Counted from the stretch's first letter, positions 31,773 through 40,451 are shown. The stretch: 64,000 nucleotides of DNA from Bog-793 sp963823945 (GCA_963823945.1 CAWGNK010000014.1:124001-188000); one strand, 5' to 3'. Program-made: numbers and translations. The notes: generated by a model not told the origin, from the letters alone.

Positions 31773-33380
31773 GTGGTGCCCGACGGCGTGGCCGAGGAGC
31801 AGCGCTTCGATTTCGCGCCCGACGGGTCTCCGGCCGGGGGTGCCGGCGCCGAGCTGAAACGACGGATCGAGGACGTGCTCGCGGCAGCCCAGCGTGCCGA
31901 GGCGCGTCGTGGGGCGACGGGTTCTCCTGATCGGGCACCGCGGCGTCGCACCTCGGCCGCCCCCCGGGCCCGGCCCACCGCAGAAGGCACCGGGGTTGGG
32001 ACCGCCGCCGATCCGGGTGGGGCGCCCGTCGACGGGGCGCTCTCGGTCACCGAGTTCTACGAACGTGTGAAGGGCGCGCTCGCCCGCGAGTTCACCGACG
32101 ACGTGTGGGTCGTGGGCGAGATCCGCGGTCTGAAAGAGAGCCGGGGACATCACTACATCGAGCTCGCCGACGAGTCGGCGGACCGGGCGGAGCGCGCCGG
32201 TGTCGCCCAGCTCGAGGTCGTCTGCTGGGCCCGCGAGTGGCCGAGAATCGCGGCCGCGCTGGCCGGGGTCGGCATCGCGCTCGAAGTCGGCCGAGTCGTG
32301 CGCGTGCGGGGCCGCGTCTCGGTCTGGGAAGGCGGAAGCAAGCTGCGCTTCACGCTTGCCGAGCTCGACGTCGAGGCGATGCTCGGTGGGATCGCGGCGG
32401 CGCGCCGGCAGCTGCTCCACGCCCTCGAGGTGGAGGGTCTGCTCCACGCCAACCAGCGTCTCGGACTGCCCCTCGTGCCGCTGCGAATCGGGGTTGTGAC
32501 GAGTCCCGGCTCTGAGGCGCACCGGGACTTCGTCGGACAGCTCGACCGTTCCGGCTTCGCCTTCGAGGTCTTTTTCGAGCCGACGCTCGTCCAGGGCGCC
32601 GAGGCGCCCGAGCAGATCTCGGCCGCGCTCGGGCGGCTCGGGCTGGCGCCGATCGACCTCGCCGTCGTCGTGCGCGGCGGCGGAGCCCGCGGTGACCTGG
32701 CCGCCTTCGACGCCGAGGCGGTCGCGCGCGCGATTGCCACCGCTCCGTTCCCGGTGTGGACCGGGATCGGGCACACTGGCGACCGTTCGGTCGCCGACGA
32801 GGTTGCGCACCGGGCGATGATCACGCCGACACAGTGCGGCGAGGCCGTCGTGGCCCGGGTCGCCGAGTACCTCGGTGAGATCGGGCAGAAGGCGGGCGCG
32901 CTCACCGGTCTCGCCCGGGCGCGGCTCGACTCGGCGGCCTACCAGCTCGCGGCCGGTGCCGCGGGACTGGGTCGCGCCAGCCGCCACCAGTTCGAGCGGC
33001 GATTGGTCGAGCTCGGGACGGCCGGGATGGGGCTGACGAGAGTCGTCACGGTAGGGCTGCGGCGCGAGGCCGACGGGCTGACGGAGCAGGTGGCGCTGCT
33101 CGGGGCGGTGACGCGCCGTTCGCTCGCCTCGCACCAGCACGAGCTCGCCAGGCGTCAGCAGGTGCTGCGGGCCTTCGACCCGCAGCGCCAGCTGGAGCGG
33201 GGCTGGACACTGACGGCTGACGCTGCGGGGCGGCTCGTGCGCGGCATCGCGGTACTCGGCCCGGGCGAACGGATCACGACGCGCTTCGTCGACGGGGAGG
33301 CGCTCTCCGTCGTCGAGTCGACGGGGGCCGGTGGGGAACGACCGGGGACGAGAACAAGAATGGACGTGGACCGAAGATGA
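31773..33380 (+). CDS. xseA: Exodeoxyribonuclease VII large subunit
   Basis: Catalytic subunit of exonuclease VII, which degrades single-stranded DNA from both ends in mismatch and recombination repair. 535 residues. The N-terminal ~85 residues are a variable basic/Ala-rich extension longer than in E. coli. The OB-fold starts at ALSVTEFYERVKGALAREF (about 89), with WVVGEIRGL. The catalytic core has RIGVVTSPGSEAHRDF, DLAVVVRGGGARGDLAAFD and TGIGHTGDRSVADEVAHRAMITPTQCGE. The usual GHETD is replaced by GHTGD. The stop overlaps xseB. Confidence 0.93.
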   Translation: MVPDGVAEEQRFDFAPDGSPAGGAGAELKRRIEDVLAAAQRAEARRGATGSPDRAPRRRTSAAPRARPTAEGTGVGTAADPGGAPVDGALSVTEFYERVKGALAREFTDDVWVVGEIRGLKESRGHHYIELADESADRAERAGVAQLEVVCWAREWPRIAAALAGVGIALEVGRVVRVRGRVSVWEGGSKLRFTLAELDVEAMLGGIAAARRQLLHALEVEGLLHANQRLGLPLVPLRIGVVTSPGSEAHRDFVGQLDRSGFAFEVFFEPTLVQGAEAPEQISAALGRLGLAPIDLAVVVRGGGARGDLAAFDAEAVARAIATAPFPVWTGIGHTGDRSVADEVAHRAMITPTQCGEAVVARVAEYLGEIGQKAGALTGLARARLDSAAYQLAAGAAGLGRASRHQFERRLVELGTAGMGLTRVVTVGLRREADGLTEQVALLGAVTRRSLASHQHELARRQQVLRAFDPQRQLERGWTLTADAAGRLVRGIAVLGPGERITTRFVDGEALSVVESTGAGGERPGTRTRMDVDRR

Positions 33381-33634
33381 CCGAGGACGACAAGCAGGCG
33401 GTGGAGGCGACACCGGTCGGCGAGCTCAGCTACGCGGCCGCGGCGGGTGAGCTCGATGCCATCGTGCGCGAGCTCGACGAGGGGCTGGTCGACGTCGACG
33501 CGCTGGAGGTGCGTTTCCGGCGGGCGATCGAGATCGTCGAGGAGCTCGATCGCCGGATCCGTGGGACGCGGGAGAAAGTCGACGCCCTCATGCCGAGGCT
33601 GGCCGCGATCGGCGAGGAGACGCCGCCGGTCTGA
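33377..33634 (+). CDS. xseB: Exodeoxyribonuclease VII small subunit
   Basis: An 85-residue helical subunit with the family pattern LSYAAAAGELDAIVRELDEG, then DVDALEVRFRRAIEIVEELDRRI, which matches the XseB helix-turn-helix that coats the coiled coils of XseA. The ATG overlaps the xseA stop (ATGA), so the two subunits are co-translated. Confidence 0.93.
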   Translation: MTEDDKQAVEATPVGELSYAAAAGELDAIVRELDEGLVDVDALEVRFRRAIEIVEELDRRIRGTREKVDALMPRLAAIGEETPPV

Positions 33635-33648
33635 GCGGCGCCGGCACG

Positions 33649-33654
33649 TAGTCT
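33649..33654 (+). promoter_or_regulatory. -10 element TAGTCT of the FAD reductase gene (leaderless)
   Basis: TAGTCT, 6 bases, then GTG 33661; no Shine-Dalgarno sequence. Confidence 0.55.
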
Positions 33655-33660
33655 CGCCAC

Positions 33661-34857
33661 GTGCTCCGTTCGGTCGTCGTCGTCGGGGCTTCGCTCGCCG
33701 GCCTGAAGGCCTGTGAGGGCCTGCGCCACGGGGGGTTCGACGGCTCCATCACGCTTGTCGGCGCCGAGACCCACCTCCCCTACGACCGGCCGCCGCTCTC
33801 GAAGGAGTTCCTCGCCGGCCAGCTTCCGCTCGACCGCCTGACGCTGACGTCGCCGGCAAAGCTCGGCCCCCTCGATCTCGAGCTCGTGCTCGGCGAGCGA
33901 GCGCGGGCCGTCGACCCGTCCGCCCGGACAGTCGTGCTCGAATCCGGTCGGCAGCTTGCCTTCGACGGCCTCGTCGTCGCGACGGGAGCCGTGCCGCGCA
34001 CGCTGGGCGGCGGGCACGCGCTGGCCGGGGTCGTCACGCTGCGCCGGCTCGAGGACGCCGAACGCCTGCGGGCGCTGCTCGGTCCCGGCGTGCGGCTCGT
34101 TGTCGTCGGCGGGGGCTTCCTCGGCATGGAGGTCGCGGCGACGGCGCGCGGGCTCGGTGCCGAGGTGACCGTGGTCGAACCGCAGGCCGCGCCGCTCCTG
34201 CGGGTGCTCGGGCCGCTCATCGGCGGGGTAATCGGCGAGGTCCACGCCGACCACGGAGTCGACGTGCGGACCGGGGTCGGTGTCGCGGACCTCGTCGGCG
34301 GGGACCACGTCGAGGCCGTCCGTCTCGACGACGGCTCGCTCGTCGGGGCCGACGTCGTGCTCGTCGCGGTCGGCGTCGTGCCCGAGACCGCCTGGCTGGC
34401 AGGCTCCGGGCTGGAACTGGCCGACGGCGTCGTGTGCGCCCCCACGCTGCTCGCCGCCCCCGGTGTCGCGGCCGCCGGCGACATCGCCCGCTGGCCGCCC
34501 GCGCCTGGCGAGGGGACGGTGCGGCTCGAACACCGGACGAACGCCGCCGAACAGGGCGTGCACGCCGCGGCGAGCCTGCTCGCCGGGGCGGGGGCGACGG
34601 CCTTCGTACCGGTGCCGTATTTCTGGTCCGACCAGTTCGACGCCAAGATCCAGTCGATCGGCATCCCCGAGGGCACCGACGACGTGGTGGTGGTCGCGGG
34701 TTCGCCCGCCGCGCGGCGCTTCGTCGCCTGCTTCGGACGTGCCGGCCTGCTGTCCGCCGTCGTCGGGTTCAACAGCCCCCGTCAGCTGATGGGGTTCAGG
34801 GCGCTGCTGGAACGGCGGGCGACACTCGCCGAAGCGCTCGCGGCCGGGCTGGTTTGA
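33661..34857 (+). CDS. FAD-dependent pyridine nucleotide-disulfide oxidoreductase (ferredoxin reductase-like)
   Basis: A 398-residue flavoprotein. FAD-binding GxGxxG-type VVVVGASLAGLKACEGLR at the N-terminus, LPYDRPPLSKEFL (hallmark of rubredoxin/putidaredoxin reductases), VATGAVPRTL, the NAD(P)-binding LVVVGGGFLGMEVAATARGLGAEVTVVE, GVAAAGDIARWP, and a C-terminal PYFWSDQFDAKIQSIG reductase domain. It would pass electrons from NAD(P)H to a ferredoxin or Rieske partner. No partner gene is next to it, so the acceptor is unknown. Convergent with glpK. Confidence 0.9.
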   Translation: MLRSVVVVGASLAGLKACEGLRHGGFDGSITLVGAETHLPYDRPPLSKEFLAGQLPLDRLTLTSPAKLGPLDLELVLGERARAVDPSARTVVLESGRQLAFDGLVVATGAVPRTLGGGHALAGVVTLRRLEDAERLRALLGPGVRLVVVGGGFLGMEVAATARGLGAEVTVVEPQAAPLLRVLGPLIGGVIGEVHADHGVDVRTGVGVADLVGGDHVEAVRLDDGSLVGADVVLVAVGVVPETAWLAGSGLELADGVVCAPTLLAAPGVAAAGDIARWPPAPGEGTVRLEHRTNAAEQGVHAAASLLAGAGATAFVPVPYFWSDQFDAKIQSIGIPEGTDDVVVVAGSPAARRFVACFGRAGLLSAVVGFNSPRQLMGFRALLERRATLAEALAAGLV

Positions 34858-34869
34858 GCCGCCGGCTCA
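34855..34869. terminator. Stop-codon palindrome between convergent genes
   Basis: TGAGCC-GCC-GGCTCA is a perfect 6-bp hairpin whose left arm begins with the flavoprotein stop TGA (34855-34857) and whose right arm, on the other strand, begins with the glpK stop TGA (34869-34867). It probably serves both transcripts. Confidence 0.4.
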
Positions 34870-36306
34870 GAACGAGATCGCCGACATCGCCGGCACCGTG
34901 CGCAGGGCGCGGGAACGGGCGTCGAGCCAGCGTTCGCGGTCGAGCCGGCGGGTCGGCTCGACCACCGGTCCGTGCCGCGCCGTCGCGGCGGCCTCGGCGA
35001 GCGAGGCCCACACGCCAGTCGCCGTGCCGGCGAGGTAGGCCGCGCCGAGGGTGGTCGCGTCCTTGGCGAGGGCGGGCGCGATCGGCCGCTGGAGCGCGTT
35101 GGCGAGGAGCTGGAGGAAGGTCGCGTTGGCGGTCATGCCCCCGTCGACCTGCAGGGTCGCGACGCTGACGCCCCCGTCGGTCTCGGCTGCCTCGAGAAGG
35201 TCCGCGCCGCGCTGGGCGATGCCCTCGAGGACCGCCCGGACGAGCTCGGCGCGTGTCGTCGAGGCGTCGAGGCCGACGAAGGTGCCCCGTGCCCCGAAGT
35301 CCCACACGGGTGTGCCGAGACCGCCGAGGGCCGGGACGAAGATCACCCCGCCGGCGTCGGGGACCGAGCCGGCGATCTCGTCGGACTCCGCCGCGTCGCC
35401 GATCAGGCCGAGCCCGGCACGCAGCCACTCGATGCAGGACCCCGCGGAGAGCATGATCGCCTCGATCCCCCAGGTGACCCGGCCGGACTCACGCCAGGCG
35501 ACGATGGGGAACGTGCCGCGATCGCCCCGGGCGCTGAAGGTGGGGCGTGCCGCGGTGACGCAGTCGAGCATCCCGCCGGTGCCGAACGTCGCCTTCGCCT
35601 CTCCCGGTCGCAGGCAGGCCTGCCCGATGAGCGAGGACTGCTGGTCGCCGACGAGCCCGGCGATGGGGGGTTCACCCTCGAGCGCCGAGGCCGTGGCGAC
35701 GACGCCGGTGGAGTCGACGATGGCGGGCAGGAGCGCCCGCGCGATCCGCAGTTCGTCGAGGACGTGGTCGTCCCAGTCCGTGGCGTCGTCGAGGATGAGC
35801 CCCGTGACACCGGCGTTCGTGGCGTCGGTGACGTGCGCCGAACCGCCGGACAGGATCCAGGTGAGGTAGCACTCCACGGTCCCGAAGCACAGGTCGCGTG
35901 ACCGGTCGGCATCGACAAGATCGAGCAGGTAGGCGAGCTTCGTCGCCGACTGGTTCGGGGTCAGCCGGAAGCCGCGCGCCGAGAGGGCGAGGCAGCGGCC
36001 GGCGGTTCGCAGGTCCTGCCAGGAGATCCCCGGGGCGACGGGCTGCCCGGTCTGCCGGTCCCAGACGATCGTCGAGGCGCGCTGGGCGGTGATGCCGAGG
36101 GCCCGTACTGGCCCGCCGGCCGCGAGGACCGACCGCGCGACGTCGAGCGCCGCGGCGGCCAGGGCGGCCGGGTCGAACTCGGCGACACCGGGGGAGGGGC
36201 GCAGGTCGGTCAGGTGTCGTTGCTGCAGCTCACCCACCGCCCCGTCGGGCCGGACGATGGCGGCCCGCACGGTGCTCGAGCCGACGTCGATGACGAGGAC
36301 GCTCAC
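34867..36306 (-). CDS. glpK: FGGY family carbohydrate kinase, probable glycerol kinase
   Basis: Phosphorylates glycerol to sn-glycerol 3-phosphate, if the assignment is right. GTG 36306 gives 479 residues; the longer open frame upstream has no homology. ATP-binding IDVGSSTVRAAIV, the FGGY signature region AQRASTIVWDRQTGQPVAPGISWQD, TFGTGGMLDCV, WGIEAIMLSAGSCIEWL, and the second FGGY motif LQVDGGMTANATFLQLLANAL are visible. The QRES segment of GlpK appears as QRAS, so another polyol substrate is possible. Confidence 0.82.
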   Translation of the reverse strand: MSVLVIDVGSSTVRAAIVRPDGAVGELQQRHLTDLRPSPGVAEFDPAALAAAALDVARSVLAAGGPVRALGITAQRASTIVWDRQTGQPVAPGISWQDLRTAGRCLALSARGFRLTPNQSATKLAYLLDLVDADRSRDLCFGTVECYLTWILSGGSAHVTDATNAGVTGLILDDATDWDDHVLDELRIARALLPAIVDSTGVVATASALEGEPPIAGLVGDQQSSLIGQACLRPGEAKATFGTGGMLDCVTAARPTFSARGDRGTFPIVAWRESGRVTWGIEAIMLSAGSCIEWLRAGLGLIGDAAESDEIAGSVPDAGGVIFVPALGGLGTPVWDFGARGTFVGLDASTTRAELVRAVLEGIAQRGADLLEAAETDGGVSVATLQVDGGMTANATFLQLLANALQRPIAPALAKDATTLGAAYLAGTATGVWASLAEAAATARHGPVVEPTRRLDRERWLDARSRALRTVPAMSAISF

Positions 36307-36394
36307 CGGCCGCAAGTCCTGTCCACGGCCGCACAGTGTGGCACAGCGCCAGGGCGCGAACGCAAGGAACCTTGGCGGCGCGTGAGCCGCACCC

Positions 36395-36423
36395 TTTACA
36401 ACGGGCCCCGGCTGGGGCAGAAT
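36395..36423 (+). promoter_or_regulatory. Candidate sigma-70 promoter of whiB
   Basis: TTTACA (36395-36400), a 17-bp spacer and CAGAAT (36418-36423) make a well-spaced pair on the + strand. It predicts a leader of about 150 bases before the WhiB start at 36579, unlike the leaderless genes elsewhere. Confidence 0.45.
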
Positions 36424-36578
36424 GTCTCTTCGTCTGCGCTGCGTGTATCCGCGCGCGCCTGCCGACACCTCGGCATACAGCCCGCGGGCCGTTCTCGCTC
36501 GATTGTGTCGTGGCGCACGCGCGGACCGCGGCCACCAGAGGATGTGGAGAAGACGCAACGCAAGAAAGTGATCGGTTG

Positions 36579-36809
36579 ATGAAAGCCACGTGGCGCCATC
36601 GTTCAGCCTGCCGGGGACTCGACCCCGAGGTCTTCTATCCCTCCTCGGACGAAGAGGCCGAGGAGGCGAAGGCCGTCTGCTCGCTCTGCCCCGTGCGCGA
36701 GATGTGCCTGGAGCACGCGATCGTCTACCGCGAGCGCGAGGGCGTGTGGGGCGGTCTCACCGACCGCGAACGCCGCCGCATCCAGCGGCAGCGCCAGAAG
36801 TCGGCCTAG
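36579..36809 (+). CDS. WhiB family iron-sulfur transcription factor
   Basis: A 76-residue WhiB protein. The four cluster ligands are SACRGLD (Cys10), then AVCSLCPVREMC (Cys34, Cys37, Cys43), binding a 4Fe-4S cluster. GVWGGLTDRERRRIQRQRQKS is the conserved turn and basic DNA-binding tail. WhiB proteins act with the primary sigma factor and are found only in actinobacteria and their phages. Size and motif match WhiB1/WhmE-type small members. ATG 36579 follows an AAGAAAG-like site. Confidence 0.95.
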   Translation: MKATWRHRSACRGLDPEVFYPSSDEEAEEAKAVCSLCPVREMCLEHAIVYREREGVWGGLTDRERRRIQRQRQKSA

Positions 36810-37285
36810 CGAGCCGCCGGCGCCCCATGGCACCGGCCCGGAGGGGTCGGGTCGCGTTATTCCTGGTGGAGACCTCTCCGCGGGCCGCGCCCGGGTGCGG
36901 CCCCCGGTCACGGTCGCCCGGCGCCACGCGGGCGGCGCGCGAATTGACCAGGCACCGTCCAGCTGCGTCATTCCAAGTCCCGCCATCCGTGTCTGTGACC
37001 CCGTCGGTCCTGGGCAGAAGATGTCCCCATGGGGAGGCGCGTCCAGCCAGGAAGACACGGGGACCGGCCGCGCGGGGCGGCGCCGCCTGGCGAAATTGCG
37101 CTAACCGGCCTTCCGCCCCGGCGAGGTGAGCCGGCGCGGGCCGTGCCTGGGCGGCCGACAGGACACGATCAGAAGGCCGCGACCCGGCCCGCAGGCTCAG
37201 GAATCACCTCCAAGCTGTCGTTAGAGGTGTGACTCATGAGGAGATTGAGATTTGTGAGCGGTCACATCCCGCGCTCCGGCGCCAG
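36810..37285. other. 476-base intergenic region after whiB
   Basis: No gene recognised. Several short open frames lack ribosome sites and homology. GC-rich inverted stretches near 36885-36905 may help terminate whiB. It runs into the first copy of a long repeat. Confidence 0.45.
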
Positions 37286-37618
37286 TGAGGGTGGGCGATG
37301 CGCGACCGGGACCCCCTCCGCCGCCGGAGCGCGCGATGTGACCGTCGGGTTCGTTCAGCGAGCCTGTTCAGCGGACCGGGGCAGGATCCGCCGGCCGGCC
37401 CTGGGCGGACGTTGTGATCACAGTTCGCTCACACTTCGCGCGCCAATGTCGAACACTTTGGGGCCAGGATGCAGCCGAGTGTCTGGGCGCCCTCCCGGCT
37501 GCGGTGATGACGGAGCGGCGGGAAACGGGAGACGTGACGGCATGAGGCGGAGCGGTCGGGCACTGGACGGCGTGGCTCTCGCGCCTTTCGTGTCCGCAGA
37601 CGCCGACGGCGCCGGCGT
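37286..37618 (+). repeat. ~330-bp imperfect direct repeat, copy A
   Basis: Aligns along its length with 40122-40451. Shared blocks include GTGGGCGATG, CAGGATCCG/AAGGATCCG, the tandem TCACAnTTCG boxes, TTCGCGCGCC and ATGTCGAACAC, the GGGAGA ribosome site and the TGAGGCGGA-CGGTCGGG start of an exported protein. Here the -10-like CACAAT is CACTTT and the reading frame is decayed. Ends are estimated by eye. Confidence 0.75.
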
Positions 37619-37667
37619 TTCGCGGTTGGTGTTCGCGCCGCCGGCGGACGACGACGAGGCGGCCTGA
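37542..37667 (+). pseudogene. Decayed start of a duplicated exported protein gene
   Basis: ATG 37542 begins MRRSGRALDGVALAPF, matching VRRTGRVLGGVVLALV of the intact gene at 40383, but the signal peptide is lost and the frame ends after 41 codons in an acidic tail just before the HD-GYP gene. It has the same upstream ribosome site and repeat boxes. It may be non-functional, or serve as a short leader ORF that couples translation to the signalling gene 2 bases downstream. Confidence 0.5.
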
Positions 37668-37669
37668 GC

Positions 37670-39259
37670 ATGGCGCGCCGGATCGGCACCGACAAGAAGC
37701 GCGGCGAGGCCGAGAGCAGCCTGCGCTCGGTGCTCGACATCCTGGTCGACCCTGTCTTCCTGCTGGCGGCGGTCCGTGACGGATCCGGAGCGGTCGTCGA
37801 CTTCGAGTACCGCTACGTCAACGCGGTGGGCCTCCGTTTGCTCGGATCGGACAGCGAGCAGGTCCTCGGTCGCCGCGACCTCGAGCTCTTTCCCTCGCAC
37901 CGGGACCTCGGCATCATGGATCTCTACAGCCGGGTGTTGACAAGCGGTGAGCCCGAGCGCTGCGAGATCCCGTGGTCGGACGAGGACGGCTTCGTCGGCG
38001 CGATCGACACGTCGGTCGTCAGGTTCGACGATGGTTTGCTCGTCAACGGCCGGGTGATCACCGGCCAGAAGCGCGTGGAGCGGGCGCTTTCGGGGGCGAC
38101 ACAGTTGCTGCGCACGTTCCTCGCCGCGAGCGAGACCCTCGTGCACGCCCGCGACGAGACGGGGCTGTTCGACGACATCTGCCGCGTCCTTGTCGAGGAG
38201 GGCGGCTACCGGTTCGCCTGGGTCGCCGTCCCGGTCGAGCAGGACCCGTCGGAGTTGGTCTCACTCGCCTACGCCGGGGACGTCGGGCGCGAGTACTTCG
38301 AGGCGATCCACGCCACGTCGGCGGGCCTCGTCCAGGGGATCGGCCCCGTGATCGAGGCGCTCCGCTCGCGGCAAGTCCTGGTCATCGACGACGTCGAGGC
38401 CCTCCCGTCCTCGGATCTGTGGCGCGAGGTCGCGCTCGGCCATGAGATGCGCTCCGGTGTCGCGCTGCCGCTCATCGTCGGGGACGAGGTCACCGGCGCC
38501 CTCGGCGTCTTCGCGCGCAACGCCGGCGCCTTCGACCCCGACACGGTGAAGCTGTTCAGGAAGTTCGCCTCCGAGATCGAGTTCGGGATCGCGACGATGC
38601 AGGACCGCCGGCGCGACCAGCAGAACCTCGAGCAGCTGGCGGTGACCCTCGAGGCGGCGGTGGCTGCGGTCGCCGCGAGCACCGAGTTCGATCCCTACAC
38701 GGCCGGGCACCAGCGGGGCGTCGCCAAGATCGCGGTGACGATCGCCCAGGAACTGGGTCTCGGCGCCGAGGAGACGAAGGGCATTGAAGTCGCGGCGATG
38801 CTCCACGACATCGGGAAGATCGTCGTTCCCGCCCAGATCCTCTCGAAGCCGGCCAAGCTGAGCGCGGCGGAGTTCGAGCTCATCAAGGCGCACCCCCAGG
38901 CGGGCGTCGACATCGTCGCCGGGATCGACTTCCCGTGGCCCGTGGCGCGGACGATCCTGCAGCACCACGAGCGCCTCGACGGCAGCGGCTACCCGTTCGG
39001 GCTGAAAGGCGACGAGATCCACCTCGGCGCGCGGATCGTCATGGTGGCCGACGTGCTCGAGGCGATGACGTCACCGCGGGCGTACCGGCCGGCGGCGAGC
39101 GTCGCCGACGCCCTCGGCGAGATCGAGAAAGAGAGCGGCACGCGGTACGACTGCGACGTCGCCGCGGCTTGCGTCCGCCTGTATGCGGGGATGAAGCGCC
39201 GGCGTTTCGACGGCGATCCGGGTTACTGGTTCCCCTCGGCGACGGCTGTCGCCTACTAG
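37670..39259 (+). CDS. PAS-GAF-HD-GYP signalling protein (probable cyclic-di-GMP phosphodiesterase)
   Basis: A 529-residue cytoplasmic sensor. PAS-like domain at about 15-135 (VLDILVDPVFLLAAV, LGRRDLELFPSH), GAF at about 150-310 (LVEEGGYRFAWVAVP, SGVALPLIVGDEVTGALGVFA), a short coiled linker, then HD-GYP at about 335-500: AGHQRGVAKIAV, MLHDIGKIVVP, HPQAGVDIV, and QHHERLDGSGYPFGLKGDEI, which contains HHExxDGxGYP. Metal ligands seem complete, so c-di-GMP hydrolysis is expected. It is bracketed by the two long repeats and follows the decayed ORF by 2 bases. Confidence 0.9.
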   Translation: MARRIGTDKKRGEAESSLRSVLDILVDPVFLLAAVRDGSGAVVDFEYRYVNAVGLRLLGSDSEQVLGRRDLELFPSHRDLGIMDLYSRVLTSGEPERCEIPWSDEDGFVGAIDTSVVRFDDGLLVNGRVITGQKRVERALSGATQLLRTFLAASETLVHARDETGLFDDICRVLVEEGGYRFAWVAVPVEQDPSELVSLAYAGDVGREYFEAIHATSAGLVQGIGPVIEALRSRQVLVIDDVEALPSSDLWREVALGHEMRSGVALPLIVGDEVTGALGVFARNAGAFDPDTVKLFRKFASEIEFGIATMQDRRRDQQNLEQLAVTLEAAVAAVAASTEFDPYTAGHQRGVAKIAVTIAQELGLGAEETKGIEVAAMLHDIGKIVVPAQILSKPAKLSAAEFELIKAHPQAGVDIVAGIDFPWPVARTILQHHERLDGSGYPFGLKGDEIHLGARIVMVADVLEAMTSPRAYRPAASVADALGEIEKESGTRYDCDVAAACVRLYAGMKRRRFDGDPGYWFPSATAVAY

Positions 39260-39409
39260 AACCGGGCGGTCCGGCCGGTCGGTGCCGGGTCGCATCTTCG
39301 CTTGCCGGTCTTGGCCCGACACGGCGTCGCTGACGAGCGGCGCGGGAGGACGCCCGTGTCGAGCTCGCCGGCGGGCGACGGCGTGATCACACCCGGTGTC
39401 GGAGCCGTC

Positions 39410-40114
39410 TCATGCGCGCCGTGCGCGGCCTGGTCGCGGCACGGCGCGGCTCGGCCCGTCCGGCTCCCAGAGAGATCGGGGCCAGGCGAGGGTCGCGGCA
39501 CGCGCGCCGAGGCCGGGCGCGCCGCGCACGACGCCGCGTTGGAGGAATGCCCGGAAGACGGCCGCGGTGGCGCGCGCGTCGCCGAGCGCGGTGTGCGCGG
39601 CGGGGAAGTCGACGCCGAGCGCCCGGCAGCAGGCGACGAGCGAGCGGGGCCCGGGCGGCAGGCAGGCCCGCGCGAGGTCGCGGGTGCAGATGCCGGCCCG
39701 GCGAAGATCCGGGAACTCGAGCCCGCAGCGGGCGTACTCGGCGGCGAGATGCGCGAGGTCGAATTCGAGGACGTGGCCGACCACGACACGCCCGGCGAGT
39801 TGGTGGGAGATCTCACCGGCGAGCTCGGGGAACGACGGCGCACCGGCGAGCATCGAACGGGTGATCCCGTGCAGCCAGCTGGCGCCGAGTTCGCCCTCAC
39901 CGGGCACGGCGATGAGGCTCGTCCATTCGCCGGCGGCGGCCCCGTCGGGTTCGAGCACGACGACCGCGCACTCGAGGACTCGCGTCGTGGCGGGGTCGAG
40001 CCCGGTCGTCTCCACGTCGACGACCGCGTACTGGACAGCGGGTGACGTCTGTCGGTCGGGGCGCGGTCCGTCGCTTCCGGCGGCGGAGGGCGGCCGTTTC
40101 GCCGCGATCGTCAC
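39410..40114 (-). CDS. DEDDh 3'-5' exonuclease, DnaQ/epsilon-like
   Basis: GTG 40114 (VTIAAKRPPS) gives 234 residues and lies 6 bases after TACACT. Exo I YAVVDVETTGLDPATTRVLE (Asp, Glu), Exo II VVGHVLEFDLAHLAAEY (Asp), and Exo III AHTALGDARATAAVF (His, Asp) make a full DEDDh set. Actinobacteria carry several stand-alone epsilon-like nucleases used in proofreading or repair. The extreme C-terminus is basic. The longer open frame upstream runs antisense through repeat B and is discarded. Confidence 0.88.
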   Translation of the reverse strand: MTIAAKRPPSAAGSDGPRPDRQTSPAVQYAVVDVETTGLDPATTRVLECAVVVLEPDGAAAGEWTSLIAVPGEGELGASWLHGITRSMLAGAPSFPELAGEISHQLAGRVVVGHVLEFDLAHLAAEYARCGLEFPDLRRAGICTRDLARACLPPGPRSLVACCRALGVDFPAAHTALGDARATAAVFRAFLQRGVVRGAPGLGARAATLAWPRSLWEPDGPSRAVPRPGRARRA

Positions 40115-40120
40115 GGTGCG

Positions 40121-40126
40121 AGTGTA
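40121..40126 (-). promoter_or_regulatory. -10 element TACACT of the exonuclease gene (leaderless)
   Basis: TACACT on the minus strand, 6 bases, then GTG 40114. It sits at the edge of repeat copy B. Confidence 0.55.
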
Positions 40127-40451
40127 GGTGGGCGATGTTCGCGACCGCGGCCCGCCGCCCCGGGTGGGCGGGAGGCGTCCGTCGGGGCAGCTCAGCTGGC
40201 CTGTTCGGCGCACCGGGGCGGAAGGATCCGTCGGCCGGGCCGGGGCGGGCGTCGTGCTCACAATTCGCTCACAATTCGCGCGCCGATGTCGAACACAATG
40301 GGGCCAAGATGTAGCGAGATCGTTGGGCGGCCGCCCGGGCTCGGTTGGTGACGGGACGGCGGGAAGCGGGAGAGGTGAAGGCGTGAGGCGGACCGGTCGG
40401 GTGCTGGGCGGGGTGGTGCTCGCGCTCGTCGTGTTCGCCGGCACCGCCGGC
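40122..40451 (+). repeat. ~330-bp imperfect direct repeat, copy B (promoter and start of exported protein)
   Basis: Partner of 37286-37618. This copy is intact: tandem 11-bp boxes, a CACAAT -10-like hexamer at 40294-40299, ribosome site GGGAGAGG at 40368-40375, and the start and signal peptide of the gene at 40383. Recombination between copies would delete the HD-GYP and exonuclease genes. Confidence 0.75.
40257..40278 (+). promoter_or_regulatory. Tandem 11-bp boxes CTCACAATTCG
   Basis: CTCACAATTCG is repeated twice exactly with no gap, 15 bases before CACAAT (40294-40299). Direct 11-bp repeats at this distance are the layout of OmpR/PhoB-type response regulator sites. Copy A has ATCACAGTTCG and CTCACACTTCG at 37417-37438. 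Confidence 0.5.

Noticed and set aside
37236..37541. N-terminal extension of the 37542 ORF back to ATG 37236
   Set aside because: The translation is low-quality and crosses the non-coding part of repeat A, including the 11-bp boxes and promoter-like region.
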